DNA of 64,000 nucleotides from Meloidogyne chitwoodi (Eukaryota > Nematoda > Chromadorea > Rhabditida > Meloidogynidae). The stretch lies in contig JACZZP010000004.1 of assembly GCA_015183035.1 (NCBI GenBank), positions 1,984,001 through 2,048,000 on the forward strand, given 5' to 3'. Shown piece by piece: positions 48,073-56,839 of this stretch. The notes under the pieces were generated by a model that ran no database searches, was not told the origin of the DNA, and saw only the letters and a list, made by a program, of their open reading frames with translations. The position numbers were made by a program, and so were the translations under genes. The stretch's first letter is position 1. Each line of letters begins with the position of its first letter.

Positions 48073-49522
48073 TTAGATTGATCCTTCTGATGTATATACT
48101 TCCTCATTGCTACTATTATGCTTCCAGTCCTCGTCTTGATAATATTCAATCGTTTGATTAAACATTTGGTAAATGAACGGAAAGTTTGACAGATCCTGCC
48201 CAAAATTTGTGCTAATAATTGAAACCTTTTTTAAAGATACAAAAGGTAACAGATCATGAAAATCCTCACTCAATATAATGGCCCTTCCTAAAAAAAATTA
48301 AAAATAACTTATTAAAAATTTTTTAGCTATAATTTTGTTGAAATATTAAATTAATTAATATTCAGCAAAAATAAAATTAAAAAAATTTTGAAAATAAATT
48401 AGTAAAATTCCTACCAATCAAATGACCATTTTTTGTAAAAAATGCATAGGGTGTTTTGTTTGCAGAATTGATCGCAGGAAAAACCAAACAACAACCAAAA
48501 ATGTCCTGATCGTGAAATTCCAAAGTCCCTAAAGAAGTTCTTCCATCATCGCACTCAATATGACATGAATAATCCATCTCTTTTTTCAACACCAAAGAAA
48601 GTGTAAATTCATTATTTGACAACCCAATGTGGAATACATTTGATTCTGTATTTTCTTGCATATTAATTTTAATTTCAAAATAAAATTTCTTCCCATTAAT
48701 AGTATGAATGGTGTCTGAAGCATAAACATTTTCAAGTTTGTCAAATGCTAAAATAATTTTTTATTAAAGATATGAGATTTTTAATTTTGTTTTAAGCAGT
48801 TTAATTTTAGATTAGGTTTGTCTTTTATTTAGTAAGACAAAAATATTTATTTATTGAAATAAGGATTATACTCCATTGGGAAGAAAAAATTAAAAATGTC
48901 GATTAGAAAAAGAAGAAAAATTTATAATTTGAGAATTTAATTTAGTTAAATATTTATCAAAAACAAAATTTACCTGAACCATTTTGAGAACAAATATAAG
49001 AAATAGAGAGTGGATAATTCAAATCTGAAACTTCAACAAGCGGAAAACCATTGCCTGAAGCACAATACCCTGGAAAGTTGTCGAGTAAGGAACAATTTAA
49101 TTGACAGCACGAATGAGGTCTCCAATGATTGGGAAAACAAATGAATGTCTAAATGTTAAAAATGATTAATATTATATATAAACAAACCGAAATATTTTTT
49201 AACCAACAAACATCTGCTTTCAATTGAGAAACATCTGCCTTCAATTCTGTCAAATCAGATTCTATCTATAATTAAAGTAAAATAATTAACAAATAAATGA
49301 TCAATTGATTCTAATAAAGTATAATCTAAATCATAAATATTTCAAAGCAAATAAATTAAAAAAATTATTTGGTAAAAAAATTTAAAAATTATGATTTGAT
49401 TAAAAATTTTCATTTATTAAGAAAAATTAATTTACCTTGTCAAATCTAGTTTCAATTGATTTTTTAAATTCAGTCATCTGTTCGAGGATAAATTGTTTCA
49501 GCTCTTCTTTTAATTGATTCAT
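48073..49522 (-). CDS. SPRY-domain protein with N-terminal coiled coil (295 aa, 5 exons)
   Basis: Exons 49436-49522, 49188-49265, 48974-49148, 48415-48747 and 48073-48287 join in phase. Residues 1-55 form a coiled coil (LKEELKQFILEQMTEFKKS, then DLTELKADVSQLKADVCWLK). A cysteine-rich segment follows (CFPNHWRPHSCCQLNC). Residues 120-270 match a SPRY fold: KKFYFEIKI, NVFHIGLS, DIFGCCLVFPA, YAFFTKNGHLIG, LLPFVSLKKVSIISTNFGQ and FPFIYQM. SPRY domains bind partner proteins. This family is much expanded in plant-parasitic nematodes, where secreted forms (SPRYSEC) act as effectors, but this protein has no signal peptide, so an internal adaptor role is more likely. Partners cannot be inferred. Confidence 0.78.
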
Positions 49523-49707
49523 CTTGTCCAATAAAAATAATGAATATATTTTTAATAAAATTAAGAAAAAATATCTAATAAAAAATTAAAGCAAAATGAA
49601 TTATAATACATAAATGAAAAGAATGCTAAATATTTACAAACATATATTGATTTTTGGTATTAGTTACAAGATAGTTTTTAAAATTTCATATTGCAAGATT
49701 TTTTATG

Positions 49708-49942
49708 GTAGCAGTTCAACTGAGTCTGGACGACTGAGTCTGACTCAACTGATCACCGTTTTAAAATTTAACTCAAGTTTTTTCCTATATAAAAATTATA
49801 TAAAAATACAAATGATAGCTCATTTGAAAGAGCTCTTCGAGCTGAGTCGAATGAGATGAAAATAAACAAATTTAGTTGACTTAGAACATATCGTGACTTA
49901 GTTGAACCAGATTCCGAGCAGACTCAGTTGAGGCGTACTCTT
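49708..49942. mobile_element. Fold-back element with TCAACTGAGTCTG arms
   Basis: The left end has TCAACTGAGTCTGGACGACT and ACTCAACT; the right end, reversed, reads TCAACTGAGTCTGCTCGG and TTCAACT, giving imperfect inverted arms. The centre (49815-49858) is TCATTTGAAAGAGCTCTTCG followed by AGCTGAGTCGAATGAG, the same palindromic core as in the fold-back elements at 1.9, 20.9 and 56.3 kb. No ORF of transposase type is present. Confidence 0.65.
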
Positions 49943-49979
49943 TTTTATTTCTTTGATGGGGTGGATCGGGGAGGGCGTC

Positions 49980-50045
49980 ACTTGAGCGACGCCGTTTGAG
50001 CGATGCCATTTGAGCGACCGTTGTAAAGCTCATTTGAGCGACGTA
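49980..50045. repeat. TTGAGCGACG short repeats
   Basis: Four copies of TTGAGCGA(C/T)(G/C) lie at 49982, 49996, 50010 and 50034, in a GC-richer patch directly beside the fold-back element. They may be terminal sub-repeats of another, incomplete element. Confidence 0.6.
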
Positions 50046-50335
50046 TTTTAATTTTCGATAAAATTTATGCTTCAAAGGATAAAATAAAAAAATTAATTTT
50101 CCATAATGATTCTTTTAAAATTTGTTCCAACTTGGTTTATTATAAAATAGGCTTTTTAGGGGACCAGTTTAGTTACGAGCAATAAACTTGACCAAGCGTA
50201 ATTTATTTACATTACATTTATTAGTTTCTTTATAAGATGTGTTTACATTTTAATAATTTGAAAATATGTTTCGAAGCAAAAAACATCTATACCAAACAGA
50301 ATTTTTTATAATAATTTTTGCACTTTTTAAGATTA

Positions 50336-50715
50336 GCAGGTAATTCTGCGAACTTTTTTTGCGAACAAAGTTTATTATATATATTAGAATATATTATTTG
50401 ATTTTTGCCTTTAGGCAATAAGGGTGTGTATCGTCTGGAGAGTTTCAACAATGGTTAGTAGATCTTAAGCTACTTCACCAACGTAGAACGTGATTGTGGA
50501 AGCGTCGGGAAAAGAGAAAAAATGGATGATATGGAACATGGCGATGTACGAATTCAACTTGTAGAAAACAAAAGGATTGCTTGTTGGAACATTTCTTATT
50601 TATGTAAATAAAAGTCGATACACACCCTTTTGCCTTCAGGCAGAAATCAAATAATATATTCTAATAATATATATAATAAACTTTTTCCGCAAAAAAAGTC
50701 CGCAGAATTACCTGC
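50336..50715. mobile_element. Palindromic element (380 bp)
   Basis: Arms of about 100 bp (50336-50433 and 50615-50715) are inverted repeats beginning GCAGGTAATTCTGCG and ending CGCAGAATTACCTGC. The inner ends read GGGTGTGTATCG and CGATACACACCC. The roughly 180-bp spacer has no ORF of note. Target duplications are not obvious. The short inverted pair TTGCGGACT/AGTCCGCAA in an intron of the receptor gene near 43640-43760 may be a related fragment. Confidence 0.85.
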
Positions 50716-50806
50716 AAAAGTGTCTAATTTTTTTGTAAATTTTTTTTTGTTTAAACTATAAATATGGAATTTTGCTCATAATGAAATTTTCTTTCTTTCT
50801 AAATAA

Positions 50807-51150
50807 TAGAGCTGTTCCAAGAGTCCAACACTTAAACAGCTTGCGAAAATTTTTCTTTGTTCACCACCAAGCACAGTAGAGAGTGAAAGAACATTTTCGA
50901 TTCTTGGTGAAATTTACAAGCCAAAACGGCTTTCTTTTAGTAGCACTCATGCTAAACAGCAATTGTTCTTACATTTTAATTATGATTTTGGGGATTTATA
51001 ATAAATTTTAATGAATTTAATTTTTTGTATATATTAAAATATTTTTAGTCTTGGTCTTGTTTTTCTTGGTTTTTTTTGGTCTTGGTCTTGAGTCTTGGTT
51101 ATAAGCCTTGGTCTTGGGTCTTGGTTATTTTTGGTCTTGGAACAGCTCTA
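50807..51150. mobile_element. Deleted hAT transposon with intact ends (344 bp)
   Basis: The ends TAGAGCTGTTCCAAGA (50807-50822) and TCTTGGAACAGCTCTA (51135-51150) are perfect 16-bp inverted repeats. The 8 bases outside them, CTAAATAA at 50799-50806 and 51151-51158, are an exact direct duplication; 8 bp is the hallmark of the hAT superfamily. Inside is only the last part of a transposase, followed by TTGGTCTTGG-type short repeats. The element is therefore non-autonomous and recent enough to keep its ends intact. Confidence 0.95.
50822..51001 (+). pseudogene. hAT transposase C-terminal dimerisation domain fragment
   Basis: An open frame of 59 codons runs from the left end of the element to a stop at 51001. 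It reads SPTLKQLAKIFLCSPPST, VESERTFSILGEIYKPKR and AKQQLFLHFNYDF. The PPST-VESERTFS block with a following RLS and FLHFNYD are the conserved features of the hAT dimerisation region. The DDE catalytic part and BED zinc finger are missing, so it cannot encode an active transposase. No start codon is present at its beginning. Confidence 0.92.
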
Positions 51151-51159
51151 CTAAATAAC

Positions 51160-51456
51160 TCATAAATTAAATATTTTATAATTATTTTTTATAAATATAT
51201 TTATCTAAAATTATTTTTACAAAAAATACACCTCTACTATAATTACTGCTTTATTGGCAAAATCGTTGTAGATAATTTTTGAAGATGTTAGTATCTTTAT
51301 AGCATATTCTCTCCACCAACTTAATGAATCTATTGAGTCAATTTCAAACTCATCTCGATTAAAAAATTTATATGGATATGATTGAATAGACTTAAATATA
51401 TCTAAATACAATTCTTGAGGTAGTTTATTGAGAAATTGTTGTTCTTTAGATGTCAT
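51160..51456 (-). CDS. F-box-like short protein or fragment
   Basis: The frame from ATG 51456 (MTSKEQQFLNKLPQELYLDI) begins like an F-box (LPQELYLDIFKSI) and continues with SWWREYAIKILTSSKIIYND. Root-knot nematodes have many divergent F-box-like genes of this kind. A GT donor (51231) and an acceptor near 51200 would add 14 more residues to a stop at 51160-51162, two bases from the hAT target duplication. Full-length relatives are usually longer, so the gene is probably truncated, perhaps by the mobile elements next to it. Coding status is uncertain. Confidence 0.4.
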
Positions 51457-52499
51457 AATTTTTCTTAATTTTATTTTTTTAATTAAAAAACTTAGTAAAA
51501 TATATACTTATAATATAAAATAATTGTAATATTCTATAATGAGGAAAAATGTAATAAAAAATTCTGAAAGGTAATGCCTGTTTTAACCTCCAATAAATGT
51601 ATATCATCCCATGGTCAGTTTATTTTAAGATGTATTATTTAGCATAAATTTTATGGGAAAAATCTAACTAAAAAATTTAATTTTATTGTATTATAAGGAT
51701 TATTTTTAAATAATTTAAGCTGTTTGGGAATGGTTAAAATTATTTATTCCAATCGAAAGATCAAGCAACCATTTAAATCAAATGGAGAATATTCTACTAA
51801 ACCGATAAAAAGCTTTTTTTTTTAAGTGAACGATGATTTTATTTTTTCAAGAAATTTAAAATATACAATATTTAAAATGCTACTTTTTTCCAGGTCTCAA
51901 GAAAACAAATATACAAGAATTATTGCCTTATATTTTTTGCATTTGGGCATTCATTTTTTGATAAATATGTCTATGATTTTTAAATATTTAAATGTTTTTA
52001 CATATTTATTTATGAGAATATTAAAGCTTTTGCATATCTAAATTGCACACAATCACAATTTACGCAAAGAATTGCTAGTAGCATCTGCGAAAATCGCTTT
52101 TCATAATTCGACAAAATTGATTTTTTATTTTGCTTACCGAAGTGAAAATTTACAAAATTTGGTGTTTTGTAATTTGGGTTCTTGAAGATATACTTTCTCT
52201 TTACAATTGAAAGCGTGGGAAAGAGAAAAAGAAACGAGATACTTTGGCATTTTCTCTAGCAACTCTGTAATTCCGATAAATTTACACTATCTCCAGAATT
52301 GGGTTTAAAAAATTTTACAGGTCATGATTTGAGAGAGCTAATCCTGCAAATCCTTTGAGGTCGAAGGCCGCAGGATCCTTTAAAATCTTGCCAGGCCCTA
52401 TCTTGTGCCTCACTAAAAAAAGTTTTATTGTTTTTCAGTTTTTTCAGAAGAAAGTTGAAATAATAAATTATTTTTTAAACAATATTTTTTAAATATAGA
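51457..52499. other. Intergenic with dispersed repeat copy 2 (51895-51998)
   Basis: About 1 kb between the F-box-like fragment and the SIKE-like gene. It contains the second copy of the 105-bp repeat first seen at 47113. Otherwise nothing is recognised. The base pair before the next ATG is preceded by AAATATAG, a possible trans-splice acceptor. Confidence 0.5.
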
Positions 52500-53377
52500 A
52501 TGGGAATGAGTCAACAACTCAGTAGTAATTCTATGGATCAACTACTTGCAGAAATGTGTAAACATGTTTCAAGTCTTCAAGACAAATTGCAAGTGGCTAA
52601 TTCTGCTATTAACAAAGGACAATCTATCAACGAAAAGATCACTCAAATGAAGGAGGTTTTTAATTTTTTAATCACAGTGCTTTCATACTACTTTAAATTT
52701 TTTAGTATCAAGAAAAAGTTGCTTCTTTAAATTCCTGTTGGCGAACAAAAAATCGTTCTCAACTTGTTTCTAATTTACAGCAAGAAAATCGTCAAATAAT
52801 TGCCTTGGAGGAAGAAAACAGACAATTAAAATTCGCATTAAAAGAATTAGAGGATGGAATGCATTTGATTATGAGCGACTACCGCAGAGTTCTTTCGGGA
52901 TTTATGCGTGTCGAAACTTTAGATGAAGCTGCTAGTTCTAAGACTAATAATGTTAATTTTTGTTTAAATTAACGAAAAAATAATATTTTTAGACTTATTT
53001 TGCTGGTGTTGATCCTAAGGACCACATTGGAATGGCAAAGGCGGCTGGAAACTATTTGTCGGTCACCGAACAAAAAATTGCAGATGACAAAACAGTAATT
53101 TTTATTAAATTATAAGTAAGAGCTCACCAGTTCCTTCAGGTTTTTGGAAAATTTTTAATTTTGATAAAAATTTAATAAAAATTTCTTCCAAATTAAGAAA
53201 ATTATGGAATTGGAAACTGAAAATCAAATGCTCAGGCAAATTATGCAAGATATTCCTTTCTATAAGACAACTACAATTTCAAATTCTGAAATTGAAAATA
53301 ATGATCTCAAAGCAATTATTGCACCAAAAAAAGACCAGGAAATGAAAACTCCAACAAAGGAATCAATTAATGAATGA
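52500..53377 (+). CDS. SIKE/FGFR1OP2 family coiled-coil protein (227 aa, 4 exons)
   Basis: Exons 52500-52655, 52706-52951, 52993-53094 and 53198-53377 join in phase. The family core is clear: YQEKVASLNSCWRTKNRSQL, then SNLQQENRQIIALEEENRQL, with LIMSDYRR after it, and near the C terminus MELETENQMLRQIMQ. In animals SIKE1 and FGFR1OP2 are about 210-250 residues, mostly coiled coil, and bind SLMAP within the STRIPAK phosphatase-kinase complex. SIKE1 also restrains IKK-epsilon/TBK1, a role not expected in nematodes. There is no signal peptide or membrane segment. A second in-frame ATG at 52506 is equally possible as start; the first lies one base after an acceptor-like ATATAG. Confidence 0.87.
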
Positions 53378-53944
53378 AAATGCTCATTTTCTCTTATTTT
53401 TTGTAATTTTTTTGGACTTAATGTAAGCTATTTTTGAGTAAAATTTTTTTTAGTTTATCTTAAACAAAAAATGGAGTTATTTTCTAAAACGAATTCAAAA
53501 ATTCAAGGAAGACTTAAAATAAAATATTAATTGAATATTCACATTTCTGATCAAGATAAAATAACTCCAAATAATTTTATATTTATTGTAAACGCTAAAG
53601 ATTGCACATAAAATAAAACGATTATTTTATTTGCATTAAAAAACTAACATTAAAACGTAAAACTGAGTTAAAAGCAGCCTTAACTCTCGAAGTGGAATTT
53701 TCTAAACTTTTGGAAAAAGAGAAGAATTTCGACTAATTAAAATACACCAAAATTCTGTACAAAAGATTCTTATAGAACTAGTAATTATAATAAAAGTAAT
53801 AAAGAATTTTCTTGAAATATTTATTTATATAATTGATCATACATAGTATGTATAAATTCTTGGAAATTTTAAATTAAATTTAAGTTTGTTATAAAAAAAT
53901 TTTAATAAGGCCAAATAGGTATAGGATAATAAAAATTACAATTC
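53378..53944. other. Convergent intergenic region, no feature recognised
   Basis: 567 bp between the stops of the SIKE-like gene and fructose-bisphosphatase, which converge. AATAAA-like signals occur on both strands; no stable RNA or repeat is seen. Confidence 0.5.
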
Positions 53945-55444
53945 TTAATGATCAAACTTTTTTAAATATCCAATACATTCTTCAACATCCTCTTTTGAAC
54001 CCAAAAATATTGGTGTACGTTGATGGATGGTCGTTGGATGAATGTCTAAAATCGAACCAGTTCCATGGCTGGCCAAACCACCTGCGTTTTCCATAACAAA
54101 TGCCATAGGATTGCATTCATATAGAAGACGGAGTTTTCCACTTTTTGCATCTTTTTTAAGAATTTAATAAATATGCAATTTATTCAAGATAGAGAAAAAA
54201 AATAAAAATTAGAAATTTATACCACTCGTTGCTGGGTACATAAAAATTCCACCATAGAGGAGTGTGCGGTGTACATCAGCAACCTAAAGAATTTTGTGAC
54301 TAAACTTTTAGAAAATAATATAATTAACCATAGAACCAACATAACGTTGTCCAAAAGCAGATTTCCCATCCTCTGGGAATTTACGTGAATGAATATATTC
54401 AGTTATACCTAAATAAAAATACTAAAATCTTATTCTTATTAAATTTAAACCTTTAGACCATTTCTTTGCATAGCCTTCATTTATGCTATAAATCTTTCCT
54501 TTCTTAGGCACTTTCATTGCTGGATTTGTGAGGATAAATTCTCCGATGCTCTAAATTATTTTATTTTAAATTAGGTTAAAGATATTTTTCAGATTAAATT
54601 TGATCAAGCTTTATTCGATAAAGATAAAAAGTTACTCTAGAAGGCTAACCGGATCTAAAGTAAATCCATCCACACGTCCTGGGGTCGAAAGAACTACCAT
54701 TGTTGCTGAACCATAGAGAGCTATAATATAATTGTTAAATAATAAAATTGAATATTTTTTAATACCATAACCAGCAGCTACCATCTTTTTGCCTAAAAAA
54801 CAAGCTAATTTACAAAAATTTATAATTCAAAACCAGGCTGTAATACATCTTGTGGCTGAACTGGGCCTTCAGTATTTTTTCGAAAAATGCCAAAAATTGT
54901 GCCAATAGAAACAAGGCAATCAATATTTGATGAACCGTCAAGGGGATCAAATGTCACAATATATTTTCCTTTAATTTTTTAGAGAAAGATTTTTTATAAA
55001 CTTTTTAAAAATAAAAAACCTTGCTTTCCCACTTCAACTTCTATCATATTCTCATCCTCTTCTGAAACCATAGCGCAAACTGTATAAGAGGACTTTAACA
55101 TATTTATCATCAACTATAAATTTTAAATAAATTAAAAAAAATTTCAGAACAACCTCATTGCTGAGAACGTCAAGTTTCTTGACTTCTTCCCCTTGTACAT
55201 TAACATTACCAGCAACTCCATAAAGTTGTGCTAATCCAGCTTTTCTTACAGCAGAAGAGATAGCCTTAAACGCAGTTAAAAGAGATGTCAATAAATTCTT
55301 AAATAAAATTAAAAAATTAATTATTTTATTAAATTAATTCTAAACCGTTAAATCACCAGTAGCATGCGGATATTTGCTTTGTTCATTTAAAACAAATCTT
55401 TGTAATGTTACTGAATCAGTTTCAATCCCATATTCAGAAGGCAT
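53945..55444 (-). CDS. fbp-1: Fructose-1,6-bisphosphatase (338 aa, 10 exons)
   Basis: Exons 55346-55444, 55154-55297, 55020-55113, 54834-54968, 54766-54792, 54650-54720, 54451-54550, 54329-54408, 54223-54283 and 53945-54150 join in phase to 338 residues, the usual length for animal enzymes. Key motifs: [10 protein letters not shown] and [11 protein letters not shown] near the N terminus, the metal and substrate loop [74 protein letters not shown] and a C-terminal [12 protein letters not shown]. The enzyme removes the 1-phosphate of fructose 1,6-bisphosphate in gluconeogenesis in the cytosol, with two or three divalent metals held by Asp and Glu of the FDPLDGSS motif and an upstream Glu. One exon is only 27 bp. 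No frame damage is seen. Confidence 0.97.
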
Positions 55445-56011
55445 AATTAAAAAATATAATTTATTTATTAATAAATATTTTTTACTAAAAATGTATAAAA
55501 TTAAATAAAAAATAGAAAAGAGGAATTGAAAAATGTATAGAAGATAAAATATTTATATACATATGATTTAAAAATATTTCGGGGAAATAACCAAAAAGAA
55601 TAAATAACCCAAACATTTATAATGCCCTTATGAGGTAGAGAAATCTCTAAAGAAAAATGACAAAAGAAGAGTTGTAAAATTGAATGAACGAGAGAAAAGA
55701 TAAGATTTTGTGAACGATTGATTGTACTATTTATTGCTCTAATTTTAAATAAATAAAAATTGATTTAAAAATGGAAGAATATTATTTTTATTTAATATTT
55801 TTAAGAATAGGTACATTTGTATTTTTAAACCTGTAAAGAATTTGAGTGTTTATTCACAATTTACATATGTGGTTAATCAATTCTTCTGATTGTAACTCTC
55901 TATTTATTACTTTATTCTTTTCTGTGTAAATATTGTTTTGCACTGTCCTATAACGTAAATATTTTTGAGAATTTAATTTATATAAATTAACCTAAATGGA
56001 AATAAAAATAT
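55445..56011. other. Upstream of fructose-bisphosphatase, no feature recognised
   Basis: AT-rich DNA that should contain the promoter of the enzyme gene. No defined element is seen. Confidence 0.45.
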
Positions 56012-56012
56012 G

Positions 56013-56839
56013 GGTACACCCCAGTTTACCGCAGCCCAGTTTACCGCAGCCCAGTCTACCGCGCCCAGTTTACCGCAGCCCAGTTTACCGCAGGCCCAGT
56101 TTACCGCAGCCCAGTTGACCGCAGGCCCACTTTGCCGCAGCAATGGATATTATAAGGGGAATCTCACATAATTTATGTTGAGTAAAAATTTAGGGGTCAG
56201 AGCTCAGAACATATAATATGTACATATCATTCGATTCCTCTCATAGAGCTGAGCACGAATACATAAAAATTTCTTACCGAAGATAAGTACTCGACGAGTT
56301 ACAGATTCCTGAAACTTTCAAAAACATAGGGGGGTCCAATCTCATTTTGGAGAAAAAATTTTATTTGAGTATGATAGCTCATGCGAAAGACCTCTTCGAG
56401 ACCTATCGGATGAGACTAAAATCATCTTGATTGAAGATTATGAGCAAAGTTATGAAGGATAGAAGTTTGCTTGAAACATGGCAAACTTGGACCTATTGGG
56501 AGTGTTTTATGACTTCTTCATTTGGGAGCCCATCTCTCGTTGACTTTTTGGTACATGCGTTATTCTACGGCGCAAATTACAGCAAAATAATTAATTCAGT
56601 GATTAATTGGTAGAGGAAGATTTTTTATGTTTTATGCTAGGATTGATAGACAAGTGTCCTCGTTCCTGCGGTAAACTGGGCCTGCGGCAAACTGGGCTGC
56701 GGTAAACTGGGCTGCGGCAAAGTGGGCCTGCGGTAAAGTGGGCCTGCGGTAAACTGGGCTGCGGTAAACTGGGCGCGGTAGACTGGGCTGCGGTAAACTG
56801 GGCTGCGGTAAACTGGGCTGCGGTAAACTGGCCTGCTCC
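56013..56839. mobile_element. Large fold-back element with tandem CCCAGTTTACCGCAG arms
   Basis: The left arm (56013-56150) is a tandem run of about nine 15-17-bp units CCCAGTTTACCGCAG with small variants (CCCAGTCTACCGCG, CCCACTTTGCCGCAG). The right arm (56665-56839) is the reverse complement in mirror order, including the variant units. The outer ends, GTACACCCCAGTTTACCGC and GCGGTAAACTGGCCTGCTC, match the element at 20853-21053. The centre of about 510 bp carries two copies of the AGAGCT/TCGAG core (56230 and 56390) seen in the other fold-backs. No transposase is present; open frames in the centre are not conserved protein. Confidence 0.9.

Noticed and set aside
49881..50075. Minus-strand ORF of 64 codons beginning MKHKFYRKLK
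   Set aside because: It lies across the TTGAGCGACG repeats and the arm of a fold-back element; repeat translation.
56431..56613. Plus-strand ORF inside the large fold-back element
   Set aside because: No similarity to a transposase is visible and it has no counterpart in the related element at 20.9 kb.
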